Positions 35,504-47,245 of a stretch of DNA of 64,000 bases are shown piece after piece. Both the position numbers and the translations under genes were made by a program. Numbering within the stretch: position 1 is the stretch's first letter; each line of letters begins with the position of its first letter. The stretch comes from Pohlia nutans (taxonomy: Eukaryota; Streptophyta; Bryopsida; Bryales; Mniaceae), in contig CM040100.1 of NCBI GenBank assembly GCA_022496805.1, positions 15,529,009-15,593,008 on the forward strand. Direction: 5' to 3'. The notes below the pieces were generated by a model, which was not told the origin of the DNA, did not search any database, and saw only the letters and a list, made by a program, of their open reading frames with translations.

Positions 35504-36860
35504 TGAATGCCTGCAGGGTTGGTGTCGGAAGGATCTACATTGCTTCAACCTGGCGAATCGTCCACGGCCACTTCAACTACAAAGCACATCCTCCTAGAAA
35601 AACACACAAGTTACAGATTCAAAACCCAACGGATTCTAGTCTAGATTTTTGAGGAGAAGAGCAAGATCTGGGGTTTGAAGGTGGCACAGTTGGCATCGAT
35701 GATGGTTGTTGGGTGCAAGGGAAGGTTTGAGCTTGAGAAGTTTGGTGCGCGTGGGGTTGCATAGATGGCGAAGAAAGGGCGGAAATTGGTGAGCAACGGG
35801 GCACATCCAGCTCGGCAAATGCCAGGAAATGAGCGAGGGGAGAGGTGAGTACCAGTGGAAAGGATGTCTGGCCGGGCTTGATGATTTGGGCTAGAGCTCC
35901 ATTATTGTTGTTGTTTTTTTTTCTCTTGTGGATGCCACCATGTGAGCCTGTGCCTGCCTTGGATGTCACCGGAGTGTGTGTGAAGCTGCAACTAAGTTAA
36001 GCTTAAGGGCAGCCATGGTTGCTTCCCTACCACGTTTACCCTAATTGAGAGCATCAAGTGAGCATCTTCATCTTCTCCAGAAAGTCCCTGATGGATGGCA
36101 AAGGTACATCACATTCCATAGCAGTTGTGAGTTTGAAAGCACCAAAGCCCTTTTAACCCCTAACACTACACCGATTATTGCCATTATTGCGAGTCATAGA
36201 ATTAGTGTGAGACTTTACACCAAGTGAAACGACTTGCGATAAAATATAGGGTATTTAATATTCATTTGAGGTAATATTTTTTTAAATCTAGATAAAATAT
36301 AGGGACCATTTAATGTTGAAAACGTCTTATAAAAAAATACCATATTATATAACACGTGTTATTTCGTTTTATTTTAATTAAAATTAGCCCATAGATAAAG
36401 GTATCCCAAGTTGAATATTTTAGAAGCACATATTAGATGAATGCAAATGTTATAAGAACTCTTGCCATAGTGCAAACGTTGGACAGATGTGTACTTTAAA
36501 CACACTAAATTTCATGTTACACTCTATTAGGCATTCATTTGTTGGTATATTTTTGTGTTTTCTTGTGTTTTCCTCCTGCGATACCACAACAATGCCAATT
36601 CACAATTCAAACCCCCCCCCCCAAAGGTCTCACTCTTGGATAGGACAAAGTAGGACAATTGTTTTAAACTCCTTTACAAAAATGTGTATACTCAAGCATA
36701 AAAACTCCAAATCACAAAATTCTTCTTGGAGGTGAAAGATTGCTTGCTTTTCTTTGTTGATCGATATTCAAAATAAGTTAGCCTACTATGCACAATTGAG
36801 CCTCGAAAGTCTCATCACAACACATTTTCTTATCATTCAACTCATGCGCATTCTTCACTA
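35504..36860. other. Upstream of CorA-like gene, no gene
   Basis: 5' UTR and promoter are probably at the left. An unpaired TTAACCCCTAACAC end lies at 36154, and a C-run at 36611. Open frames up to 116 codons have no motifs. Confidence 0.55.
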
Positions 36861-37031
36861 CATAACATTTAGTAGTCTTCATGCCCACTGCCTTTCCTTC
36901 ATACACTTTACTCATCACCTTAAGCCTCAACATGTCCACTTAGCTATTGATGAAGTACTATTGGGTGTGGAATATTCCACACCATCTACTGCAGAGGCCA
37001 GGTAGGGACAATGCATGCTATTGAATGTTAT
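36861..37031. mobile_element. Family-F small TIR element
   Basis: CATAACATTTAGTAG ... CTATTGAATGTTATG, 171 bp, in reverse orientation to the copy at 9940. Central GTGTGGAATATTCCACACC. Confidence 0.75.
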
Positions 37032-37812
37032 GATACGTTTTTTTTGGGGGAAGCAAAACTTTCAGCTGAATTATGCCAAGTGTCATGGCCCATCCACACG
37101 AAGCCCCTGCCGCCCTTGCATCTACGTTCCCGAAATGGAGGAAGGTAAAACCAAGACACAAAAAAATATTCAAAGCCTTGTCTTTTCTTGCTGCAACTAT
37201 TGTGCAACTGCATTATAGTGCCGCAAGTAGAGCCATGCTCCTTTTTTTCGTTGCATTCCTTTCTATCATGCATTAGAGTAATTTCTAATTGCGTATTTTA
37301 TATTTCTTGATTGACAACAGATTCCCTCAAAGTTACCTGACGGGTGCATACATGCAGCATTGGTGTATGTGAAATTGTGAATGGGCCATCAGTCCACCAA
37401 TAAAATTCTTTGTGGGTCTCTAAGTAAGTCGATACTGTAGTTAGACGGAATTGGGCAGAAGGTCAATGACACAAAAGAAACTTACATGCAGGCAAGAGTT
37501 GGCTGAGCAAAAAATGTTCAGTTCCACAATTATCTAAGGCAGACCTTATTTTATTTGTCATGACAAGTTGACACAATGAAGTTTCTGGAAGAGTGATGGA
37601 AATGGACTTTAGAGTGGGCAACAAGCTAGATTTGGTTCCTGAGCAGCACTGTACAAAAATGAGCTATGTGGAACTCCGTCTGGAGTGGAAATTCAACTTT
37701 GACATCAGGCTGCTGAATCTGAGTATCTGACCCTCATGTACGCTAACTTGATTTGTCCCAAAGGAATGCAGAGGTACTGTAGAAACATAATTCATTTGAC
37801 ATGTAGAGAAGT
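37032..37812. other. Intergenic, no gene recognised
   Basis: Overlapping frames at 37015-37276 on both strands lack any family signature. Confidence 0.55.
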
Positions 37813-38460
37813 AATTATAAGGTAGAAGAACCTTGAACCACTACGAAATCTAAAACCACCAACTTCTACACCCCTTTTTCAGGGAGGAAATGTAGACTTT
37901 CATTACATGACTTATGCATTAACCCTAAACGTCAGAGCGTCCAGAAAGTGGACGACTAACAGATTCAAACCCTTCTCACGTTCTCATCAATGCTTGGATG
38001 AAAGTCATCCATTTTTTTGGAGATTCTTCACCAAGTTGTTGTCCTATCTAACGGTTGGATTTAGTCATACTTGATTACATATTTTTCTAAAATTACAAAT
38101 GTAGAAGTATGTCAAGTCGTTGACCAAGCCAAAATTGCGTTGACTGTAGTTCAAAAGTGGCCTTGCAAAAATGAGGTCATAGTTTTAAGAAACACAAAAA
38201 ATTCAAAGAATCACCACGTTTAAGAGTATCTCATTTCAAATTCATTCCAACAAATTTTACTCAAAAATGTCAAACCTCGTTTTCTCAAAAGCGGCTAGTT
38301 AGGGTTTCTAGGGCAACTAGGAGTAGTCTTTCCGCCATAAATAGGAGAAGTAATGGCCATAACGGCCCAGTTATTTATTTGGAGAGAGAGTGGCGTCCGT
38401 GCGCAGCCTAGTGAAATTACTGCAGGATTAGGTAGACAGCGGATTCCGGTTTGAAACCGG

Positions 38461-40731
38461 ATGGGAGACCGGATAGGTGAGGACGGGTCTCCGATGGACC
38501 CGGCCACGATCCGAGCATTGAAGTGGGCCGCTTTAAATTGGGCGACCCACTGTTCATTCACTCTCTACAGTTCCAGTCTTCCGCGCCAGCAGAATTTCGT
38601 GCTTCCGGATAGCAGTAGAGTTGATAGTGTGGGACCGGAGTTAGAGCAGAAGGAGCGCCAGAAACTTAGGCGCAGTTCGCGGAAGAGGAAGAAAGTACGT
38701 CCGGAGTCTGTAGCGATGGCACGAGGAGGAGAGAGTGCTGCAGGGAACCGAATCACGGAGAAGAAGGTGATTCCGGTAGTGCCCCAGCATCCGGGCGACT
38801 TTGAGATGCTGCGTTGCGACCTCGCGACTATGCAATGCGAGGAGCTCCTGTACCGGAACTGGGATATCCAGGACACCGGAATACTGGCAGAAGTGCAGGG
38901 GAAGCCAGTGCCACTAGCCTTCCGGAAGAACTATATCCGGGGGAAGCGCACGCATTGGACCTGGGAGCACTGGAGCCAGGCATACAACCTTCCGGACTGC
39001 GAGTACGGACTCGAGTCTGGCCAGAAAGGAGATTCAGAATGGGTGAAGGGGCGGTTCTCCGAGATCTCAGAGAAGGACGGATTCCGGGTGGAGCATTGCC
39101 GGAATCCCCGGGAGAAGCGTCTGCTTCAATTCCTGGTATCCATCCTCAGCCCGGATAAGCCCACCACCGTCACGATCAAATTGGCAAAGGGTATCTTCTC
39201 CGCGCTCCTTTATAAAAGGATAATCGGGTGAGGAGTTGTGATACATGAAATTGTAAACCGGGAGGCCATGAAGATCGGAAAAGCAAAAGGTTGTCTCATT
39301 ACCCCTTTCCTTTACCACCTGTATGATAAGCACGGATGTCTCACGGATAGGGAGAAGGCGAAATTGGAGAAACCAACCTTGCCTCCAGCCGACCGGAGTC
39401 CAAGCAAAGCGCGCAAACTCCGTCCGGATGAAAGGAGCCAACCGGAGGAGCGAAGGAAGAGACAGGAGAAACCGGGAGGTACCAGCCCGCCACCGGAGGA
39501 GCGCAGGAAGAGGAGAGAAGACCCGGAAGGAAGACAACCGGGAGGAAGAAGCCCACTAGCGGAGGAAGGGCGAAAGGAGAGGACGGAACCGGTAGAGAAC
39601 GCAAGACCGGAAGGAGAGGGTCCCTCCGTGCACGCCCGGGGACAGCAGCCGCAGAAGCGGAAGCGGGTCATCCGGAGTGACGAAGGGGAGGATTCGGACC
39701 TCCGGGAGATTTCTCCTCCCCGAGAGGACGCTTCACCTTTCAGAAAGAAGACCCCGACCCGGATGAAGACCACTCCAGTGGACGGTAGAGGTAACCGTGC
39801 CACCGGAGAACCTGGTCCCAGCAACCGAAGGGCAAGTGCGCAGGAAAAAGGGAAGCAGAAGGTGGGAGCAGGATCGGAAACAGAGGCTGGGGAGCGAAAC
39901 AGGGAGGACGCACCAGGCAGAAGAGAGGAGCCCACCCCTGCAGCAGAGCCAAACCGGGAGGCACGACTGGACGTACCGATCCTCGCGAGAGCGGACGTCA
40001 TGCTCGGGCCAATCCGGACGGCATTGGAGATGGTGGAGGAGCAGTACACTCCACTCTACAACGCAGTGAGGGGAATTGGGAACGTCCTCCGGAGCACGGA
40101 CGTGAAGGAGTTCCCGGAAATAGTCAAGCAAATTCGGCGGGAGGGAATCCGGGCTCGCAAGGAGGCCAGCGGAGTGACCCAGCTCTTGCGGGAACAGAGA
40201 AAAGAGCTGAGGCGGGCGAAGCGGACTATCCAGACCAGAGAACAACAGGACCGGACCTGTTTCGAGATGGTGTCCCGGTTGTTCCGACCGGATGGGGAAG
40301 TACAGACCAAGGTGTGGCTGTACGATGAGCTGATGAGTGATTCCGAGGAGGAAGACGTAGACCGGGTAAAGAGCATCGTGAAGAAGTATGCTGCCCGGGT
40401 GGAAGAGGCGCTAGTGGAGTTCCGGGCGTTGGCAGCAAAGGTGCTGACAAGGTGTTCAACCGTACCGGAACCGAAAGCGGTGGAGACCAGCCACAGGGAT
40501 GGGAGGGCCCCCCTGTCCAGAAGTGAATTGCAGGAGAACTTCCGGTTGTCTGACGAGGCACCCCAGGCATGAGAGTTGGACCGGCTGCTGGGAGTGAGAA
40601 GCCCCACTCCAGATCAGACCTCCCGGATGAGGGACGAGATGGAGCCGGTTCAGGCAGCCGAGCCAGGAGAAGCAAGTCTGGCCGGGTTTCTGAATCCGGA
40701 GGAGGAGATGGCGGAGACGGATGCCCAATAG
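38461..40731 (+). pseudogene. Transposon protein ORF, 757 codons, two in-frame TGA
   Basis: Seen: one frame runs from ATG 38461 to TAG 40729, interrupted only by TGA at 39229-39231 (after LLYKRIIG) and at 40570-40572. N-terminal region: a compact domain with WTWEHWSQAYNLPD, LLQFLVSILSPDKPTT, then past the first stop EIVNREAMKIGKAKGCLITP and LYDKHG. Middle: a very basic/acidic, Pro-rich low-complexity stretch (EERRKRREDPEG). C-terminal: a helical, probably coiled-coil region (LLREQRKELRRAKRTIQTRE) and an acidic end. Known: plant retroelements often carry a putative transposon-protein domain with a LITPLL-type helix; the resemblance is loose. No protease, reverse transcriptase or integrase motif is found. 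Inferred: gag-like or accessory protein of a non-autonomous element. Both stops could come from single transitions (TGG or CGA). Confidence 0.5.
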
Positions 40732-41275
40732 GGTGTGGATGGAAGGTCAGAGGGTGGGCCAGGAGGCGACTCGGACGGTCAACCGGATGGTGCGTAACGG
40801 CGCGAACCGGTAGGCGAACGGCAGGAGAACGCGGTGAGCAAGGAAGCGGATTGGAGGGATCGGATCGGGAACAGCTGCTCGGAAGCGGCTGAGTAGTTAG
40901 GGTTCCGGGTTTGATGGATCCGGCCTTGTGGGCCCTTGTGCAGTAGGTAGGACTCCGCTTGGGAGTTAGTTTGTTAGGATTCTAATGTTAGTTGCAGTGT
41001 AGGCAGAGAACTGAATCGTGGGGTAGTCCCCCGATTTTCCGGATCCCGGGTTTTTAGAATCTGCGGGTTTCCTGGATCTGGTCGGCTTTATGTTTTCTTT
41101 TTATCCAGGGATGTTCCTCATTTCGGGGGTCTTTTTGTGTATCATTTTCTCTTTGTGAATAATCATAGGCATACTCTTCTACGGACCGGAGTGTTTGTGT
41201 ATGTGTGTGTGTATGGTTGTTGATTGAGACCGTGGTCCAATTAGTCCCTTAGTGACCGGAAGGATTGATCGGGTT

Positions 41276-41660
41276 GTTCCGTGCTTAGTTGCAAGGTATA
41301 ATCCAGGTTAGTGGCTGAGTGGATAGGAGGGGGTACTCCGGTCCTCTCAGAACTCCTGGACGGGTAGTCCGGTTGAGTTGCCAGCACCTGGGTAGACCAT
41401 GTGACAGGGGAGTCCGGAATAATCGGAGTAACCGGGTTCTGTTGTAGATCCAGTTAAGAGTCCGGGTATGGGGAAAAACTCAGAGATTGTTTGAATGCGG
41501 ATTGTCCCGTGCTTGGTTGCAGGGTATAATCCGGGTTAGTGGGTAAGTGGATAGGAAGGGGTACTCCGGTCCTCTCAGAACTCCTGGACGGGTAGTCCGG
41601 TTGAGGTGCCAGCACCCGGGTAGACCATGTGATAAGAATAGCCGGAATGATCAGAGTAAA
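41276..41660. repeat. ~159-bp direct repeat pair
   Basis: Copies at 41276-41434 and 41502-41660 share TACTCCGGTCCTCTCAGAAC and CCTGGACGGGTAGTCCGGTT. They lie in the 3' non-coding part of the CCGG-rich element. Confidence 0.88.
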
Positions 41661-42624
41661 ACGAACTGATTAGGAGTCCAACCGATTCCGGATACCCCGG
41701 GTAAGGGTCCATCCCGGTTATCAAGTCGTTGTAGTATTTGAGGAGGGGGAAAACCGAGTTGCGCTTAAGTGACCGGCTGTGGATTTGGGATGAATCTGCA
41801 GCTGAAGTGCAGCACGGGAATTACCCGGATTGAAGAGTTGAGTTAGAATAACCGGAAGGTAGTGAAGTTCCCATCACAGAAATCAGCAGGAAGGATGTGT
41901 CTTTCAATCCAGCACCGCTAAATGTAAATGGAGAACCCTCTGAAGGAAAACAGAGGTTAATGTAAGCCGGTTTGAGTTGTTTGGATAGACAGGACAGAGT
42001 AGGGTTGGATAAATTCCCAACTCGGACGAAAACCGGATCTAGTTGCAACCGGGTCAGTCAGTAGGGGAAGACCCGGTTCAGTAGGAAAGAGGAATTCAGC
42101 TGGTGACGAGAGGGAGAGAGATCACCAGTCCGGGACCATCTCCGGAAACTTCCCACTTCACAGAATCTCCGCGGAACGATAACCCGGAAATCACCTCTAC
42201 GAGCATTCTTAATACGAAAAAGTGCGTTCTAGGGGAATATCCGGTATCACGTGCTACGACAAAAAATATTAAAATTTTGTTTGTAATCAAATTTAGAAGG
42301 AATTTTTAATTTTAACTTTCAAATTTTCTAATTAAATATTGGTGATAGTATTAGTGAATCGAACCGTATGGATGGAATCTAAAATTCAAAATCTAGAACT
42401 TTCATTTGTATATCAATTCCAAAATATTCTTCTAAATAGTAGTTTATAATGCTTTTTCTCAAATTGTCAATTCCAAAGACACCCTGGTACGTTTAGGGGT
42501 TAATCACTCAAAAGTTACATCATGTACCAACAACCGACATTTCTTCTCTAAAATGAGGAAAGGGTGTAGAAGTTGGTGGTTTTAGGTTTGTGGTGGTTTA
42601 AGGTACCTCTACCTTATAATAACA

Positions 42625-44114
42625 ATTGGATAAGTTTGAAACTGTCTAACCAATCATACAAAGGCAAAGAAAGAGCTGCATATGAAAATGGTTTTTGAAT
42701 TGTTGAGGCTCTTTAACCCCTAAATGCTTGGGCCTATGACCATGGAATCATACTTTCCATGTGACATTCAATTTGCTACTAAAGAGGCCATGTTGATTTG
42801 TAGTAGACACATAACCTTATATTTTTTTAAGTAGTTGAAGCCATGTGTCTACTACAAATCATGATTTTTCCAACAAATTTGGTGAAATTTTGAAATTACT
42901 ATGATATGATTTCTTGAAGTGATTGTAAGGAAAATCCATATCAATTATAAAATATGCTCAAAATTTTTGATTTCCTAACCAAAGGTGTAATTTACAATGA
43001 AGAACATTGCATTAAATGAAAATCATCCATGTCTAAATTTAGAAAAATCACTACACCACAGTAATACCCAGCGAACTTGTAACTCCAATAAAATAGTCGA
43101 TCATCATCGTTTTCCAAGAATTCAACGTGAAGTAGAGATTAGACTTGGTAAGCTTCATTTTGTTAGTTAAGCTCAAATCCAATAGAACTCATTTTCATAA
43201 CCTAAATTGAGTTTAAGCAAGAAAAAACAGAAAATTCCAAAATACACTACATAGTGAATTGTTTTTACTGCTCTTTTTGTACTTGGGACCCCATGTAAAT
43301 ACAAAATAGCTTGAATGACCTAAATTTATCTTGAAGAGGTGGCATGACCAATGAAATCCTTGAGAAAATAATTGGATGAAATTCATCATTCATTCTTCAT
43401 CCAACGACTACCTCATATCATCCAAAAGCCATTTTTTGGTTTTGCCAACTGATAGGGTTTAACATCTAAAAAAAGAGGGTGATTTTTCAAATTCGGTCAG
43501 TTTAGTGTGGACTGAGATTTGATCTTGAATTTTTCAGATTTTTTGTTATGATTCTACTATTTGTAATGATGATAGGATGGTAATTTGCGTACGTAGGTCG
43601 AAAGATACAATCATGCAAAGGTCTTGGCAAAGGTGAAAAACCTAACTGCATGCGATTTCTACAGATTTTCATACAATGAGCTGTACATCTGAATTTTTGC
43701 ACATAATGAGCTAACACCCCCATACACAAGACTACCAAATCCTATTTACCAAATCCAATTTACCAAATCTAAGACTAAATTTTTCATTTTGGGCCTTTTT
43801 TGAAAGTTTCAAATTTGGGCATGGCCCAAAAAAAAAGTGCATCCAACTTTGTAATTTATAACCTTACTACTGAGGAATCTTGGATGGTTGAAAACTTGTG
43901 AATGGTTAAATTCAAATTGATTGAAATATCTTATAGTTGGATTGGTCAATAAGGTTTTAGATCGAAATCTATTTGCTTTTTGTTTTAGAAGGAGTACTTT
44001 TAGGTTCTTTTGGATTGTTTGGAGATAAACATAGTTATGTTCTTTTAGGGTGTTTTAAATCCATGGTTATAAATTCTAGAGTGTTGTTTTGCAGAGATGC
44101 AAGATTTGTTTAGG

Positions 44115-44160
<46 letters not shown>

Positions 44161-44197
44161 TTATTTATTTATTGGGGAGGTCATTGTCAAATTTTTA
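42625..44197. other. Intergenic, possible diverged TTAA element
   Basis: 42713 (TTAACCCCTAAATGC) to 43462 (ATAGGGTTTAA) could be a worn TTAA element. A (TA)n tract lies at about 44115-44156. No gene. Confidence 0.45.
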
Positions 44198-44347
44198 TTA
44201 ACCCTTAAAGGACATACTAAGCCCCATGGGCTTATTTTTCTTTGGGAAGAATCTTGCTCATAACTTCTACTCCGTTGAATCAGATGGGATTTTTTAAAAG
44301 AGATTTTGGATGTAGGAATCAGGAAAGCCATGTTCTTTAAGGGTTAA
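44198..44347. mobile_element. Short TTAA-flanked MITE
   Basis: 150 bp, TTAACCCTTAAAGGACAT ... TTCTTTAAGGGTTAA, with AGCCCCATGGGCTT shared in part with family D. Confidence 0.7.
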
Positions 44348-45385
44348 ACCACGTGAGAAAAATATAGGGTACTTTTAATTCATTAGAGAATTTTTTTTAC
44401 AAATTTTGGAAATACCATAGTATAGATGAAATGGCCTATACGGTATTATATCTAAAGTAGGTTAGGTGAAAAGTGTAGGTAGTATTTAATTTTTATTAAC
44501 GAAGTAGGTTTGTAATATTTGGAAGAACGAAGAATTTATATGAGGTCCAATGAAAATCCTTCGATTGGATGAGAAATCGCCTCAATCGCCTAATCCTTAA
44601 ACCCTCGACCTTGTTATCTAGACTTTAAGTTTTTTGTGCATGCAATCCTCCATATTTAATTCTTTGTAATTAAGGGGACTTGGAGATTCATGTTTAGAGG
44701 AAAGGTATAGTGGCAATGAGTGCGTTGGGAGAGATGGTATTTTTGTGCTTGAACTTCTATCCCTTGCAGACAATATTGTTGGGTATTTGATTCTTTGCTA
44801 GAGTCATGTTGTTTGTTCATTAGGTTGTGCTTTTATGCACATTACTTCAAAGTGAGAATCATTTGACTATTTCCTTTATTCTTGTTTCTATTCGTGTTTT
44901 TAAGGTTACCACACCTAATTGCAACACTTTGGGCACTAAGCACAATTGTTATTATTTGAAAGTTCCATTCATGTATTGTTGTTGTTTTGTTATGGATTAA
45001 GATCAATTTATGCCAAAATTTCATGACTTTGATAAATAGTACAATTTATTAACAGAATAGGGTTTAAAAAATAAAGTAGTGATGGAAATTATATTTACCC
45101 ATAGTAACACCCATTTCATTAAAAGTGCACATGCCCCTCTAAAATTGCACATTGTAATTTTTTTGGTAGAACAGTGTATGAATGAGAAAAGTATAAATAT
45201 GCTCTGGAAATATATGCCGAAAAATAATGTAATTCTTGAATTAAACCATTGGCAAAGTTTGACCTCCATGCAGTTATTTAAGTTTTTTCAAATTATGTTT
45301 TTAGATTTTTTAGAGTTTAGGTTTATGCTTTTGGAGTGTTGTAGATTTTATATGTTTTCATGTATATACTATATGCCTAACCCTC
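44348..45385. other. AT-rich intergenic
   Basis: No gene. ATTAAAAGTGCACATGCC near 45117 resembles the end of the TIR element at 49403. Confidence 0.55.
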
Positions 45386-45547
45386 CACTAATACAAATTT
45401 TGTCTGATGTGACATTCATTAATGACTAAATGTTTGTTGTGACTTGTCTGTAGTGATTCAAAATTGATTTTGAGTCACTAAAGACAAGTCACTGGAACGG
45501 ATATTTAGTTATAAAAGACCTATCACATTGAACAAGATTTCTACTAG
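45386..45547. mobile_element. Hairpin MITE G, copy 1
   Basis: Inverted halves (CACTAATACAAATTTTGT ... GAACAAGATTTCTACTAG) around TTCAAAATTGATTTTGAG. It borders the palindromic satellite. Confidence 0.75.
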
Positions 45548-47245
45548 GGTCCATCACTTGCAATTATTGTGTAAACTACTAAGTGATGGGGTTAAACATA
45601 CGCCCAATTTCTATCAATTTAACAAATTTTTGAAATACCAAGTAATGGGAGGTTAATAGATTATGCATATGTCCAACACTCCAACACCTGGAATTAAAAA
45701 TAATTATTATAGTGATTTAGGGGGTTAGATGTATGCCTAATCCCCCAAAAATTGCATCTAATAGTAAAACATAATATCGGAGCCGAGGTATACATATGCT
45801 AACCTTGAATACTTGGATGTCATAGGAAAATAAAATATCAGAGGGTTAGGCATACGCCTAACCCCTAAACACTTACAATTTTCAACAAAATAAAATGTCT
45901 GAGGGTAAGGCACATGCGTGATTCCCAACACTTATAATTTCCAACAAAATAGAATAATTAAAGGGTTAGGCATAAGCCTAATCTTCCGACACTTAAAAAT
46001 TTCAACAAAATAAAATGCCAAAGGGTTAGGCATACGCCTAATCCACCAACACTTCTATTATATAGAAAAATAAAATATGCGAGAGTTAGGCATACGCCTA
46101 ACCCCCTATCACTTGAATTATTTGTTAAAATATCAAGTGATGGGGGTTATGCATATGTTTAACCCATATCACTTGAATCATTTGTTAAAATACAAAGTAA
46201 TGAGGGTTAAGCGTATGTTTAACCCCTATCACTTTAATTAATTTTAAAAATTACAAGTCATAATAATTGAAAGTAACGTGCTATCACTTTCAATTATTAT
46301 GTAAAATATTAAGTGTTGGAGGTGGGCATATGCCTAACCTTCCATCACTTTAATTAGTTTTTAAAATACCCAGTGATGAGGGCTTACGCGTATGCCTAAA
46401 CTCCCCACTTGCAATTATTTTCTAGAATACCAAGTGGTAAGAGCTAGGCATAGGCTTAACTCCTATCACTTCAATTAATTATTAAAATTGCAAGTGATTG
46501 GGGTTAAGCATATGCCTAAAACCCCCGATCACTTGCAATTATTATGTAAACTACTAAGTGATGGGGGTTAGGCATATGTATAACCCCCCACTAATATAAA
46601 TCTTGTTCAATGTGACATTTTTCAATGATTACATGTCCATTGTGACTTGTCTTTTGTGACTCAAAATTAATTTTGAGTCACTAAAAATTAAGTCATAATG
46701 AACATCTAATTATTAAAAACATGTCACATCGAACAAGATTTCTTCTAGTACCTATATGACTTACAATCATTATATAAACTACTAGGTGATGGGTTAAACA
46801 TACGCCTAACTCCTATCACTTTAATTAATTTTTAAAATACCAAGTGATGAGAGGTTATACATATGTCTAACCTTTTAACAGTTGGAATTTTTTTTAAAAG
46901 GGTTAGGCATATGCCTAACCCTCAACAATTTCACTCTATAGCAGAATATAATATGGGAGGGTCATACATATGTTAACCTCCAAACACTTGCATTTTATAG
47001 AAAAATAAAATATTAGAGAGTTAGGCTTATACCGAACCCCCTAGCAACACTTACAATTTCAAACAAAATAAAATACATGAGGGTTAGGCATGTGCCTAAC
47101 CCACTAATACTTCATTATTTTAAAAAATAAAACATGGAAGGTTTAGGTATATGCCTAACCCTTCAACTCTTACAATTTCTAAGGAGAGTATAATATAGGA
47201 GGCTTAGGCATATGCCCAGCTCCTAACACTTGCAATGGACTTCAA
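45548..47245. repeat. Palindromic satellite array 1
   Basis: About 28 units of roughly 55-62 bp. Each has a palindromic core around TTAGGCATATGCCTAA, extended outward by complementary AAGTGATGGG and CCCATCACTT, and separated by about 20 bp of AT-rich spacer. Units vary at scattered positions, often on one arm only. Hairpin MITE G copy 2 interrupts the array. Confidence 0.9.
46589..46749. mobile_element. Hairpin MITE G, copy 2
   Basis: 161 bp, about 80% like copy 1, with GACTCAAAATTAATTTTGAGTC at its centre forming the loop-proximal stem. It lies inside the satellite. Confidence 0.75.

Larger units (their letters stand above)
38268..42261. mobile_element. 4-kb CCGG-rich insertion, class uncertain
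   Basis: Begins TGTCAAACC, ends GCTACGACA, and is flanked by AAAAA on both sides, consistent with a 5-bp duplication and TG..CA ends as in LTR retroelements. No long terminal direct repeat is seen, so it is not a complete LTR element. It is much more GC- and CpG-rich than its surroundings, with CCGG recurring throughout. It carries one long broken ORF and an internal repeat pair. Confidence 0.75.
37919..42503. mobile_element. Family-A TTAA MITE, interrupted
   Basis: Left part 37919-38267 and right part 42262-42503 together match the intact copy 19587-20173. The break falls in the A-run of CTCAAAAAATATT. Confidence 0.88.
37813..42624. mobile_element. Outer inverted-repeat element with nested inserts
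   Basis: Arms at 37813-37894 and 42537-42624 are inverted copies of about 80 bp (TTATAAGGTAGA ... AAACCACCAACTTCTACACC). Everything between them is later insertion: family-A MITE, then the GC-rich element. Confidence 0.75.

Noticed and set aside
39312..40675. Long minus-strand frames in the CCGG-rich element
   Set aside because: Antisense of the 757-codon frame; Ser/Pro/Arg bias is the mirror of its Arg/Glu/Pro codons.
38268..42261. Complete LTR retrotransposon
   Set aside because: TG..CA ends and a 5-bp duplication fit, but no terminal direct repeats and no protease, reverse transcriptase or integrase motifs are present.
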